A DNA stretch of 64,000 nucleotides from Trichococcus pasteurii (GTDB lineage: Bacteria; Bacillota; Bacilli; Lactobacillales; Aerococcaceae), in assembly GCF_900112935.1 (NCBI RefSeq), contig NZ_FONM01000004.1:1-64000 (forward strand), read 5' to 3'. Below the pieces are notes generated by a model, which saw only the letters and a program-made list of their open reading frames with translations, had not been told where the DNA came from and did not search any database. Position 1 is the stretch's first letter, and each line of letters begins with the position of its first letter. The position numbers and the translations under genes are program-made. Of the stretch, positions 46,921 through 55,180 are shown piece by piece.

Positions 46921-47068
46921 GATTTAATCCCTTTCTTTCTGTATATTAACCGCAAGCGACTGTTCGGGGAAACTGCCTATCCGGTTCTGCTTTCTTACTA
47001 TAAGTATACGATAATTCTGCAGAAAAACAAGAAAAGCCATCTTCCGGATTGGATGATGGCCAGGCTTA

Positions 47069-47689
47069 TCAGTCTGCTTTTACGGTCTGTTTTCGTTTGC
47101 GGATATACCAAATGATGACGGCGATTCCGATAATGCCAAGGATGACGTAGGCGATGTTGGAATAGATGTCCATATAATGGACAATGGTTTCCCATTGCGA
47201 GCCGACCGCCGCGCCCAGGTAAATCAGGACTGTGTTCCAGATGACGGTACCGATCGTAGTGAACAGAAGGAAAAGTCCGAAGTTCATGTTCGCCATTCCG
47301 GCTGGCAAAGAAATCAGGCTGCGGATCAACGGCACAAAGCGGCAGAAGAAGACCGTCCAGAAGCCGTAGCGATCGAACCAGGAATCCGCTTTGTGGATAT
47401 CAGCATGCGTGATGCGCAGAATGTTGCCGTACTTGTCGACGATCTTATCCAGTCTCTCGACATCCAAAAGGGTACCCAGACCATAAAGAATCGCGGCACC
47501 GACTACGGCACCGATTGTTGCGGCGACGATCATCAAGGGGATGTTCAGTTCCGTAGTGGTTGTCATAAAGCCGCCAAAAGTCAAAATGACTTCAGAAGGG
47601 ATCGGCGGAAAAAGATTTTCGATCATAATCAAAAATGCTACACCGAAGTAGCCAAATTGCTCCATAATGCTTTGAATCCAAGCTTCGAT
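47069..47689 (-). CDS. DedA family membrane protein
   Basis: About 206 residues with the DedA/SNARE-associated motifs: EQFGYFGVAFLIMIENLFPPIPSE, the F-R-P/V segment FFCRFVPLIRSLISLPAGMANM, and several membrane helices. DedA proteins are lipid transporters or scramblases tied to membrane energetics. The first ATG (47665) has no SD and would remove the amphipathic N-terminus. GAGGAG at 47699-47704 lies nine bases before an in-frame ATC (47689), giving an EAWIQSIMEQFGY start that matches relatives. I therefore annotate a non-ATG start. A stop lies just upstream. Confidence 0.75.
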   Translation of the reverse strand: MEAWIQSIMEQFGYFGVAFLIMIENLFPPIPSEVILTFGGFMTTTTELNIPLMIVAATIGAVVGAAILYGLGTLLDVERLDKIVDKYGNILRITHADIHKADSWFDRYGFWTVFFCRFVPLIRSLISLPAGMANMNFGLFLLFTTIGTVIWNTVLIYLGAAVGSQWETIVHYMDIYSNIAYVILGIIGIAVIIWYIRKRKQTVKAD

Positions 47690-47741
47690 AGTGATTCACT
47701 CCTCAAAAATTAGTTCTATATTATTCCAATGCTCTTATCTA

Positions 47742-47769
47742 ACTATACACGAAGCACCGGCATTTTCAA
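47742..47769 (-). promoter_or_regulatory. Promoter of the DedA gene
   Basis: On the minus strand, TTGAAA, a 16-base spacer, then TATAGT, about 55 bases ahead of the proposed start. Confidence 0.5.
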
Positions 47770-47841
47770 TTTATTTTGAACATTCTTAAGAAAATCCTAT
47801 GAGAGGGAAGATTGCTTAACCTCATCTGTCGAATCGTTCTT

Positions 47842-47870
47842 TTTACATAAACAGGCAACTTTGGTAGAAT
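47842..47870 (+). promoter_or_regulatory. Promoter of the chromate transporter genes
   Basis: TTTACA, a 17-base spacer, then TAGAAT, 47 bases before the coding start. Confidence 0.6.
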
Positions 47871-47917
47871 CAAAGGTATATGGGTTGAAAATAATCAAGA
47901 GGTGGGGAGAAGCTTTG

Positions 47918-48493
47918 GTGAATAAAGAAAAGTCAGGCCGATTGTTTTGGATGCTGTTCAAATCAACGTTTGTGCTGAGCGCATTCACTTTCGGCGGCGG
48001 GTATGTCATCGTGCCGTTGATGCAAAAGAAATTCGTGGAAGAACTCAAGTGGATCGAGGCAGATGAAATGTTGGACCTGGTGGCCTTGGGGCAGTCCGCG
48101 CCGGGCGCAATCGCCGTCAACACGTCCATTTTGGTCGGCTACCGGATGGCGGGATTGTTGGGGGCATTAGTGACTGTCTTCGGTACGGTTGCGCCGCCGC
48201 TTGCCATCATTACGATCATTTCCTATTTCTACATGAATTTTCGCGAAAATCCGATTGTGGACGCTTTGATGATCGGGATGCAGGCGGGCGTGGCGGCAGT
48301 CATCGTCAATGTCGTCATCGGCATGGTCAGCGGTGTCGTCAAACAACGGGACATTATTAACACACTTTTGTTGCTTGCAGCATTCATAGCTTCTTACTTT
48401 TTCGATGTGCATGTCGTCCTGATCATTTTCCTGGCAGGTCTGGTCGGTTTCATCAATCTGAGCTACCGCGCGAAGATGGGGGTGGGCAAATGA
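47918..48493 (+). CDS. Chromate transporter, half-size subunit 1
   Basis: 191 residues, a short-chain CHR protein with a single CHR domain. The family motif FTFGGGYVIVPLMQKKFVEE lies near 20-40, GQSAPGAIAVNTSILVGYR follows, and there are about six hydrophobic segments. Short CHR proteins work as pairs, and the next gene is the partner. The GTG at 47918 (or TTG at 47915) follows GGGGAG. Chromate or a related oxyanion is the presumed substrate. Confidence 0.85.
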   Translation: MNKEKSGRLFWMLFKSTFVLSAFTFGGGYVIVPLMQKKFVEELKWIEADEMLDLVALGQSAPGAIAVNTSILVGYRMAGLLGALVTVFGTVAPPLAIITIISYFYMNFRENPIVDALMIGMQAGVAAVIVNVVIGMVSGVVKQRDIINTLLLLAAFIASYFFDVHVVLIIFLAGLVGFINLSYRAKMGVGK

Positions 48494-49053
48494 TCTATCT
48501 GCAATTATTCTGGTCTTTTTTCCAGATCGGCTTATTCACAATCGGCGGGGGCTATGCTTCTTTGCCGCTGATCCGGGATGAAATCGTCACGAATAAGGGC
48601 TGGCTGACGATGCAGGAGTACACGGACATCATCACGATTTCGCAGATCACCCCGGGACCGATCGCCATCAATTCGGCGACTTTCGTCGGCACAAAAGTGG
48701 GTGGTTTTGGGGGAGCAATCATAGCGACGCTCGGTACGGTCACGCCTTCGATCATCCTCTCATTGATTTTGGCATGGGCCTACTATAAATACCGCGACAT
48801 CAAAATCATGCAGGGGATTCTCGGCGGGCTCCGTCCGGCAGTCGTGGCTTTGATTGCGGCTGCAGGACTGGCGCTCTTTGTGGCTGCCCTGTTCCAATCC
48901 GGCGGGACAGCAATCGGCGGGATCACCATCAATTTCCTCGCGGTGGCGATCTTCCTTGCGGCACTCTATGCGCTCCGGACCACGAAAATCGACTCGATTT
49001 GGCTGATTTTGGTATCGGGGGCCGTGAGCATCCTCTTCCATCTAATCAGCTGA
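48490..49053 (+). CDS. Chromate transporter, half-size subunit 2
   Basis: 187 residues, the second single-domain CHR protein with FTIGGGYASLPLIRDEIV and SQITPGPIAINSATFVGTKVGG. It overlaps subunit 1 as ATGA, so the two are translationally coupled and probably assemble as an antiparallel heterodimer. Hydrophobic segments cover most of its length. Confidence 0.87.
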   Translation: MIYLQLFWSFFQIGLFTIGGGYASLPLIRDEIVTNKGWLTMQEYTDIITISQITPGPIAINSATFVGTKVGGFGGAIIATLGTVTPSIILSLILAWAYYKYRDIKIMQGILGGLRPAVVALIAAAGLALFVAALFQSGGTAIGGITINFLAVAIFLAALYALRTTKIDSIWLILVSGAVSILFHLIS

Positions 49054-49128
49054 CAGGGTGTATAATGGGAAGATGGCCCATTCGCTTCATTTAGTTTCAT
49101 GCAGCTTCATTTTAGAAAGGAACTTGTC

Positions 49129-49701
49129 ATGACGTCAAATCACAAAGATAGAGAGCTTCAGTCCAAAAAGAATTTGCCGAAAAAGTGGCACGGTCTCAAG
49201 CCATCACGCTTCGCAAAGTACCGCAGCTGGATCAACAGCGGCAGCCCGGGAATCTGCGGAACCTACTGCAGCGCCGTGCTGGTGCATGATGCGGTTCTGC
49301 ATAAATACAAGCATTCCCTGGATAAAGATACGTTGTTGGCGGGCTTGTTGACGGTCGTTGACGAATTTCTGCCCTACAAAGGGACCTTCTTCTGGGATGT
49401 GCAGCACGGCCTGAAAGTTTTGCTGGCGGATATTCCGGATTGGGCCGTAAAATCGGGACTCATCACGGAAAAAATTGTTACGGCGTTGTTGGATCGTCCG
49501 GACCCGGTACCTGTCATTGTCGGAACGACGCGGCTGTTCAACAGCAAGTACAAGAACCATTGGGTGGTCGTCTACGCCTACGGCTACAACGAAGACGGCA
49601 AGCTTTTCTATAAAGCTTACGATAACCACGGCCGCTATCAGGCCATTCTGCCGGCATCGCAGACGATCGGGTGCGTCTGGTTGGAAGAAAGAAAAAAATA
49701 A
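49129..49701 (+). CDS. C39-like cysteine peptidase-fold protein, uncharacterised
   Basis: 190 residues, no signal peptide. GICGTYCSAVLVHD places a cysteine (C47) at a helix start. NHWVVVYAYG holds a histidine (H144), and YKAYDNHGRY holds D165/N166. This Cys-His-Asp/Asn order is that of papain-like C39/BtrH folds. The basic N-terminus (KKNLPKKWHGLKPSRF) would keep it cytosolic or membrane-associated. ATG at 49129 follows AGAAAGGA. An unpaired TGTATAAT promoter-like box lies near 49058. The enzymatic role is unknown. Confidence 0.6.
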   Translation: MTSNHKDRELQSKKNLPKKWHGLKPSRFAKYRSWINSGSPGICGTYCSAVLVHDAVLHKYKHSLDKDTLLAGLLTVVDEFLPYKGTFFWDVQHGLKVLLADIPDWAVKSGLITEKIVTALLDRPDPVPVIVGTTRLFNSKYKNHWVVVYAYGYNEDGKLFYKAYDNHGRYQAILPASQTIGCVWLEERKK

Positions 49702-49731
49702 TTAGAATACATAGCTATTATTGGGAGGAAC

Positions 49732-51084
49732 ATGATGAGGGAATATGATTTTATCGCCATCGGAGGAGGCAGCGGCGGCATCGCAACGATGAACCGTGCG
49801 TCAGAATATGGTGCCAAAACAGCTGTTATTGAAGGGAAGTTATTGGGGGGAACCTGCGTGAACATCGGTTGCGTACCGAAAAAAATCATGTGGTATGCGT
49901 CCCAAATATCCGAGGCAATCCACAAATACGGACCGGATTATGGGTTCGCTACAGGCGCGCACAAAATCGACTTCCCGACCTTATTGAAGAACCGGGATGC
50001 CTATGTCGAGCGCTCCCGCAACTCCTATCAAGCCGGCTTCGAACGCCGCAATGTCGATGTGATCGAAGGCTTCGCCAAATTCGTCGACAACCATACCGTT
50101 GAAGTGAACGGGGAGCTGATCCGCTCCAAGCATATCCTGATCGCGACCGGCGCAAAACCGATCCGTCCGCGGATTCCTGGCGCAAAACTCGGCGACGTTT
50201 CCGACACGTTCTTCGAATGGACTGAATTGCCGGAGAAAGTCGCTGTCGTCGGCGCGGGCTACATCGCCATCGAATTGGCCGGCGTGCTGCACAATCTGGG
50301 CGTGGATACGCATCTCTATGTCCGCTATGACACGCCATTGCGCAAATACGATGACATCATTATTGAAGGCCTGATGCAGGAAATCGAAAAGGACGGTCCG
50401 ATGTTGCACACACATGCTGTCTCAAAAGCTGTCGAAAAGAATGAAGACGGCACTTTGACGCTGCATCTCGAGGACGGCAGATCGGAAGTCTTCGACAAAA
50501 TCATCTGGGCGATCGGACGGACCGCCAATATCGACGGCCTCAACATCGAAGCGACGGATGTGAAAGTCAGCGACAAAAAGTTCATCATCGTCGATGAGTA
50601 CGAGAACAGTTCCGTTGACGGCATTTATGCAGTCGGGGACGTAACCGGCAAGAACATGCTGACGCCGGTAGCGATCGCGGCCGGCCGCAGACTTTCGGAG
50701 CGCCTGTTCAACAACAAACCGAACGAGAAATTGAACTACGACAACATCCCGACCGTGATCTTCAGCCACCCGCCAATCGGCAGCGTCGGATTGAGCGAAA
50801 AAGACGCCATAGAGAAGTTTGGCGCCGATCAGGTGAAAGTATACAAGTCCACTTTTGCATCGATGTACACGGCCGTTACAGCCCATCGCCAGCTTGTTAA
50901 GATGAAACTGGTCTGTGCAGGAGAAGAGGAAAAAGTCATCGGCCTCCACGGCATCGGCTACGGCGTCGATGAAATGATCCAAGGCTTCGCGGTAGCCATC
51001 AAAATGGGCGCAACCAAAGCCGACTTCGACAACACCGTAGCCATCCATCCGACCGGCGCGGAAGAATTTGTGACTATGAGGTAG
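49732..51084 (+). CDS. gor: Glutathione-disulfide reductase
   Basis: A 450-residue flavoprotein disulfide reductase. The FAD motif [13 protein letters not shown] lies at 11-23 and the redox pair at C42 and C47 in [20 protein letters not shown] immediately after is typical of glutathione reductase, not of dihydrolipoamide dehydrogenase. The NADPH motif [13 protein letters not shown] is followed by an arginine-bearing strand. [13 protein letters not shown] and the terminal [12 protein letters not shown] contain the active-site His-Glu. GGGAGGA precedes two ATGs. Confidence 0.9.
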   Translation: MMREYDFIAIGGGSGGIATMNRASEYGAKTAVIEGKLLGGTCVNIGCVPKKIMWYASQISEAIHKYGPDYGFATGAHKIDFPTLLKNRDAYVERSRNSYQAGFERRNVDVIEGFAKFVDNHTVEVNGELIRSKHILIATGAKPIRPRIPGAKLGDVSDTFFEWTELPEKVAVVGAGYIAIELAGVLHNLGVDTHLYVRYDTPLRKYDDIIIEGLMQEIEKDGPMLHTHAVSKAVEKNEDGTLTLHLEDGRSEVFDKIIWAIGRTANIDGLNIEATDVKVSDKKFIIVDEYENSSVDGIYAVGDVTGKNMLTPVAIAAGRRLSERLFNNKPNEKLNYDNIPTVIFSHPPIGSVGLSEKDAIEKFGADQVKVYKSTFASMYTAVTAHRQLVKMKLVCAGEEEKVIGLHGIGYGVDEMIQGFAVAIKMGATKADFDNTVAIHPTGAEEFVTMR

Positions 51085-51120
51085 AGAGCGTGATGATTCG
51101 CGTTTAAGATAGAGAAAGTA

Positions 51121-51173
51121 AGAAACCAGCTGATCGGCCCTGTTGTGGTGGGCTAATCAGCTGGTTTCTTTTT
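51121..51173. terminator. Bidirectional terminator between gor and the SRPBCC gene
   Basis: GAAACCAGCTGAT-GGCCC pairs with GGGCT-ATCAGCTGGTTTCTTTTT. Confidence 0.9.
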
Positions 51174-51662
51174 CTACTCTTCAGCCAATATTTCGAATTC
51201 ATTTTCGTAGTACTGATAAAGTTCGTCCCAATTTTCCGCAGGACCGGGCCTAACGGGATATCCATCCAGAATAGCAATGATATTTTCCAGGCAAGCGTGC
51301 CAGCCGGCGATATCCCGGGGTGTATGCGGGGTAACCTCGACGATGTCTTCGCTGAGCTTCAGATCAGCTTGACCATCGGCAGTCCCGGACAATTCAAAAC
51401 GCATAATGTTTGTGTCCCATGTAAAGGTGAAGCTTGATGGTTCGGAAACTTTAAGTATCGTCATCTCTTCGTAGGACCCGTTTCCGAAGTCGAATCTGAT
51501 TTTCCCTTCGGGTCGCAACTGTTCGATTTCCAGTTGTGGGAACCATTTTTGCAGCTGCTCGTTTACCGTAAGCATCCGCCAGACAGATTCGATCGGATAG
51601 GGGACGGTTCTGTTGAATTCGGCGATTGTTGGTCCGTTTTGTTTTTTGATTGTTGCGTACAT
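51174..51662 (-). CDS. SRPBCC (AHSA1-like) domain protein
   Basis: 162 residues with the AHA1-like START fold: RTVPYPIESVWRMLTVNEQLQKWFP, then GSYEEMTILKVSEPSSFTFTW and a late GWHACLENIIAILDG. Such proteins bind hydrophobic ligands or assist chaperones, and no specific ligand is apparent. ATG at 51662 follows AAAGGA. Longer in-frame starts lack ribosome sites. Convergent with gor. Confidence 0.85.
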   Translation of the reverse strand: MYATIKKQNGPTIAEFNRTVPYPIESVWRMLTVNEQLQKWFPQLEIEQLRPEGKIRFDFGNGSYEEMTILKVSEPSSFTFTWDTNIMRFELSGTADGQADLKLSEDIVEVTPHTPRDIAGWHACLENIIAILDGYPVRPGPAENWDELYQYYENEFEILAEE

Positions 51663-51870
51663 TCTTCCAGTCCTTTCCGGAGGTGTGGCTTGTATATTCA
51701 TTTTAACTGATACCAGACTGAGGCGCCTACTCTCAGCTCTTGATTTTGCCTGCAATGTGGATATTCAGGTGAAAAAATAAATCCGGATTGTTCAAAGTTC
51801 AAGAATGCGAAAAGCAATCACAGAGTCTGCGCGCATATTATCTTTGAAAACTAATATGGAGCTGATCATT

Positions 51871-52056
51871 ATGGCGTACAAAGAGCGGACGAAACCGAAG
51901 CTTTTGAAAACTTATGAAGTATTGTCTTTACGGATGGATTTGACAAGCGAAGATTACGATTATTTTCTCGAGCTAAAAAACGAATACGAAGGGAAAAAGC
52001 GATTTGATGAATTGATTGAAAAGTTCAATACTGCGGGCACTACGGAACAAGAGTAA
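51871..52056 (+). CDS. Small hypothetical protein, 61 residues
   Basis: A charged, soluble, mostly helical peptide (YKERTKPKLLKTYEVL, SEDYDYFLELKNEYEGKKRFDELIEKF). ATG at 51871 has GGAG nine bases upstream. An upstream ATG at 51805 in the same frame lacks a site. It ends 85 bases before a shared terminator and resembles no family I recognise. It lies alone between two minus-strand genes. It is probably a real gene because the frame is clean and the composition protein-like. Confidence 0.55.
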   Translation: MAYKERTKPKLLKTYEVLSLRMDLTSEDYDYFLELKNEYEGKKRFDELIEKFNTAGTTEQE

Positions 52057-52140
52057 TGTAAAAACCGCAATCAAAACCAGCATTTCGGATTTCCGTTTGT
52101 TGTTTCCGAATGAACCAATAATCTCGTCCCGCGTCAAAAA

Positions 52141-52179
52141 GAAAACCCCGCCACGACCATAAGTCGCGACGGGGTTTTC
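52141..52179. terminator. Bidirectional terminator between the small ORF and the P-type ATPase
   Basis: AAAACCCCG-CGAC pairs with GTCG-CGGGGTTTT around CATAA. Confidence 0.9.
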
Positions 52180-52192
52180 AAACATTCAGTTA

Positions 52193-54865
52193 TTATTCTT
52201 TGATTTGATTTACTTTTTTGTCGTATCCGACAGCGCGCAAGATTGCTTTTACAATCTCTACGAATGGGATTACTGACAATGCAGCTGCGACAACGATCAT
52301 CCATTGCTGGCCAGTCATGTCGTAGATGCCAAAGATTGTGTTCAATCCAGGCGTGAATGCCACCATCAGCATCAATGCTAACGAAAGCAGGATTGCGTAG
52401 TTGAACATTTTGTTGCCGAACGGGTTGACCGAGAACAATGATTTGAAGACTGATTTACAGTTGAAGGCATGCGACAATTGGATGAATCCTAATGTCAAGA
52501 AGGCCATTGCTTCACCGATATGCAGTTCAAAGCCATAGTAGCCAGTTGCCAACCAGAATACGAATAAGGTAATACTACCTTCGTAGATACCTTGGTAGAT
52601 CATGCTGGTGAATACGCCGTTCGAGAAGAAGTTGGAAGAACGGCCACGAGGTGCTTGCTCCATAACATCTTTCTCAGCTTCTTCCAAACCTAAAGCAATA
52701 GCAGGGAATACGTCCGTAACCAAGTTGATCCACAGCAAGTGGATTGGTTCAAGGATCTGCCATCCCAAAACAGTAGCGATGAACAATGTCAATACTTCAC
52801 CCAAGTTAGCGGAAAGCAAGTATTGAACCGCTTTTTGAATGTTTGCGAAAACTTTACGTCCTTCTTCAACCGCGTGAACGATCGTTGCGAAGTTGTCATC
52901 AGCCAATACCATATCAGAAGCGCCTTTGGATACTTCCGTACCTGTGATACCCATACCGATACCGATGTCAGCTTGTTTCAATGAAGGCGCATCGTTTACG
53001 CCGTCACCAGTCATGGCAACCACTTTACCTTGGTCTTGCCAAGCTTTAACGATACGTACTTTGTGTTCAGGAGAAACACGAGCGTATACAGAGTAGTTCT
53101 GAACTGTGCGCAAGAAATCATCATCAGAGATATCATTCAACTCAGCACCAGTGATGACTGCTTTAGCAGAAGAGTTCTCATCCAAAATACCCAAACGCGT
53201 TGCGATTGCAGAAGCAGTGTCTCTGTGGTCACCCGTGATCATGACAGTACGGATACCAGCTTTTTGGGCTTGAGCGATCGCTTGTTTAGCTTCCGGACGC
53301 TCAGGGTCGATCATACCGATCAGACCGGCAAAGACCAAGTCCGTTTCGACTGCTTCAGTCGTCATTTTAGCAGGTACAGCAGCGACGTTTTTGAATGCCA
53401 TCGCCAATACGCGCAATGCTTGGATAGCCAAGCTGTGGTTTGTGTCCAGGATTTCTTTTCTGTCAGCGTCTGTGATTGGAGAAATGACGCCAGCTTTGAT
53501 GATGTGCGTGCAGCGTTTCAACAATTCATCAGGAGCACCTTTTGTAGCGACCATGAATTGGTTGCCTTCAGGATGGATCGTGGACATCAATTTGCGGTCT
53601 GATTCAAAAGGAACTTCAGCAATACGCGGCATGTCGACCAATTTAGCGGACAAGTCGAAACCTTTTTCCAAACCATATTGAACCATTGCTGTTTCAGTAG
53701 GGTCACCGATCAACGATTTGTCGTTGGCGATTTTTGTGTCATTTGCCAAGTTCATGATCTTCATGACAGGCAATTCCAAGTCGATGTTTTCATCAGCATC
53801 GTGGACTTGACCATCGTAGTAAACTTTTTCGATCGTCATTTTGTTTTGAGTCAATGTACCGGTTTTGTCGGAACAGATAACTTCAGTACCACCCAATGTT
53901 TCAACAGCAGGCAACTTGCGGACAAGCGCATTTCTGCTGGCCATTTTTTGCGTACCCAATGCCAAGATGATTGTTGTGATGGCAGGCAAACCTTCAGGAA
54001 TAGCGGCAACGGCAACGGAGATGGAAACCATCAACATATCCAACCAAGGACGGCCATTGAAGCCGAAGCCAATGATGAACATCAATACAGCGATGACCAA
54101 AATCAGAATCGTCAAAGATTTACCCATTTGATCTTGGTTGATCTGCAATGGTGTTTTCTTTTCTTCAGCGTTTTGCAGCATGTTAGCGATATGTCCGACT
54201 TCAGTGTTCATCCCTGTAAGGACGACGACACCTTCCGCGCGGCCATAAGTAACGTTTGTGCTAGAGAATGCCATGTTCTTGCGGTCACCCAAAGCAGCGT
54301 CAGTTTCAACGTCGCGCAAGTCTTTTTCAACCGGTACAGATTCACCAGTCAGGGCAGCTTCTTCGACTTTAAGTGAATTTACATCGTAAAGGCGGATATC
54401 TGCAGGAACAACATCTCCGGCTTCCAAAACGATGATGTCACCAGGCACAAGTAATTCGGACTTGACTTGGATGACTTCTCCGCCGCGTTTTACGTTTGCA
54501 AGTGGTGAAGCCATTTTTTTCAAAGCTTCGATTGCTTCTTCGGCCTTGTTCTCTTGGAAGACACCTAAGAATGCGTTGATGATAACAACAGCCAAGATGA
54601 TGATAGCATCAGCGATTTCATGACCGATAGTACCAGAAATGATAGCTGCAGCTAATAGAACGAGAATCATGAAATCCTTGAATTGATCCAAGAATTTTTG
54701 CAAAGTGGTGCGTTTTTCACCTGCTTCCAGTATGTTCTCGCCATACTCAGCCAATCTCTTCGCGGCTTCCTCTTTGGTAAGTCCATCTCTAGTCGAGTTA
54801 AGTTCAGCTAAGACTTCCTCTTCCGTTTGCGCGAAGAACGCTTTATTCAGTTGTTCTTTTGACAC
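52193..54865 (-). CDS. P-type cation-transporting ATPase (Ca/Mn type, riboswitch-controlled)
   Basis: An 890-residue P2-type ATPase with an N-terminal cation-ATPase domain, the actuator TGES (173-176), the M4 ion-site PEGLP (290-294), and the phosphorylated D333 in CSDKTGTLT. MITGDHRDTA, GDGVNDAPSLKQADIG and the C-terminal transmembrane domain follow. Sequence style is PMCA/SERCA-like. The yybP-ykoY element upstream and the similarity of this arrangement to lactococcal yoaB point to manganese (and calcium) export. The start is a GTG following AGAGGGGA. Confidence 0.92.
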   Translation of the reverse strand: MSKEQLNKAFFAQTEEEVLAELNSTRDGLTKEEAAKRLAEYGENILEAGEKRTTLQKFLDQFKDFMILVLLAAAIISGTIGHEIADAIIILAVVIINAFLGVFQENKAEEAIEALKKMASPLANVKRGGEVIQVKSELLVPGDIIVLEAGDVVPADIRLYDVNSLKVEEAALTGESVPVEKDLRDVETDAALGDRKNMAFSSTNVTYGRAEGVVVLTGMNTEVGHIANMLQNAEEKKTPLQINQDQMGKSLTILILVIAVLMFIIGFGFNGRPWLDMLMVSISVAVAAIPEGLPAITTIILALGTQKMASRNALVRKLPAVETLGGTEVICSDKTGTLTQNKMTIEKVYYDGQVHDADENIDLELPVMKIMNLANDTKIANDKSLIGDPTETAMVQYGLEKGFDLSAKLVDMPRIAEVPFESDRKLMSTIHPEGNQFMVATKGAPDELLKRCTHIIKAGVISPITDADRKEILDTNHSLAIQALRVLAMAFKNVAAVPAKMTTEAVETDLVFAGLIGMIDPERPEAKQAIAQAQKAGIRTVMITGDHRDTASAIATRLGILDENSSAKAVITGAELNDISDDDFLRTVQNYSVYARVSPEHKVRIVKAWQDQGKVVAMTGDGVNDAPSLKQADIGIGMGITGTEVSKGASDMVLADDNFATIVHAVEEGRKVFANIQKAVQYLLSANLGEVLTLFIATVLGWQILEPIHLLWINLVTDVFPAIALGLEEAEKDVMEQAPRGRSSNFFSNGVFTSMIYQGIYEGSITLFVFWLATGYYGFELHIGEAMAFLTLGFIQLSHAFNCKSVFKSLFSVNPFGNKMFNYAILLSLALMLMVAFTPGLNTIFGIYDMTGQQWMIVVAAALSVIPFVEIVKAILRAVGYDKKVNQIKE

Positions 54866-54907
54866 AGTATTTCCCCTCTCTTAACCTGAATGTAGTAGTG
54901 TTAAAAT

Positions 54908-54963
54908 GAAAAGAGACCTATGCATAAAATTGTCTTTCAGACAACACTGTATGCATAAGTCTC
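54908..54963 (-). terminator. Expression-platform terminator of the Mn riboswitch
   Basis: On the minus strand, GAGACTTATGCATACAGTGTTGTCT pairs with AGACAATTTTATGCATAGGTCTC and is followed by TTTT. It lies between the aptamer and the ATPase start. Confidence 0.75.
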
Positions 54964-54967
54964 ACTA

Positions 54968-55068
54968 TTTAAGGTAACACCAGCAGATAGGATTACTCTA
55001 CTTATTGTTGACGTTACCACAGCCTTGTACTGCTAGTTACTCCCCTATGGAGATATTCAGTTTAACAC
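54968..55068 (-). ncRNA. yybP-ykoY manganese riboswitch
   Basis: Read on the minus strand, the leader contains the family hallmarks in order: AGGGGAGTA, a variable stem, then ACGTCAACA and finally CTGGTGTTACC. The two conserved loops bind Mn2+ in this class. Position upstream of a PMCA-type ATPase matches the known lactococcal case. Mn2+ would favour antitermination and so pump synthesis. The exact helix ends were not fixed by eye. Confidence 0.85.
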
Positions 55069-55132
55069 TCGAACTTATTATATCGACAAAATCATGTAAT
55101 CGCAACAATTTATTGCCGAAAACGAAAACAAT

Positions 55133-55173
55133 TAAAAAAACGGACACAATTCCGATTAATCGGAATTGTGTCC
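55133..55173 (-). terminator. Terminator of the NCS2 permease, perfect 32-bp palindrome
   Basis: The 32 bases at 55142-55173 are fully self-complementary (GGACACAATTCCGATT and its inverse) and lead into TTTTTTT on the minus strand. Confidence 0.9.
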
Positions 55174-55180
55174 AGTTGTA

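Noticed and set aside
49732-51084. Dihydrolipoamide dehydrogenase of the glycine cleavage system
   Set aside because: The sequence after the redox cysteines ([10 protein letters not shown]) and the NADPH-type pocket match glutathione reductase rather than Lpd (usually CIPSKALL). It is also not part of the gcv transcript.
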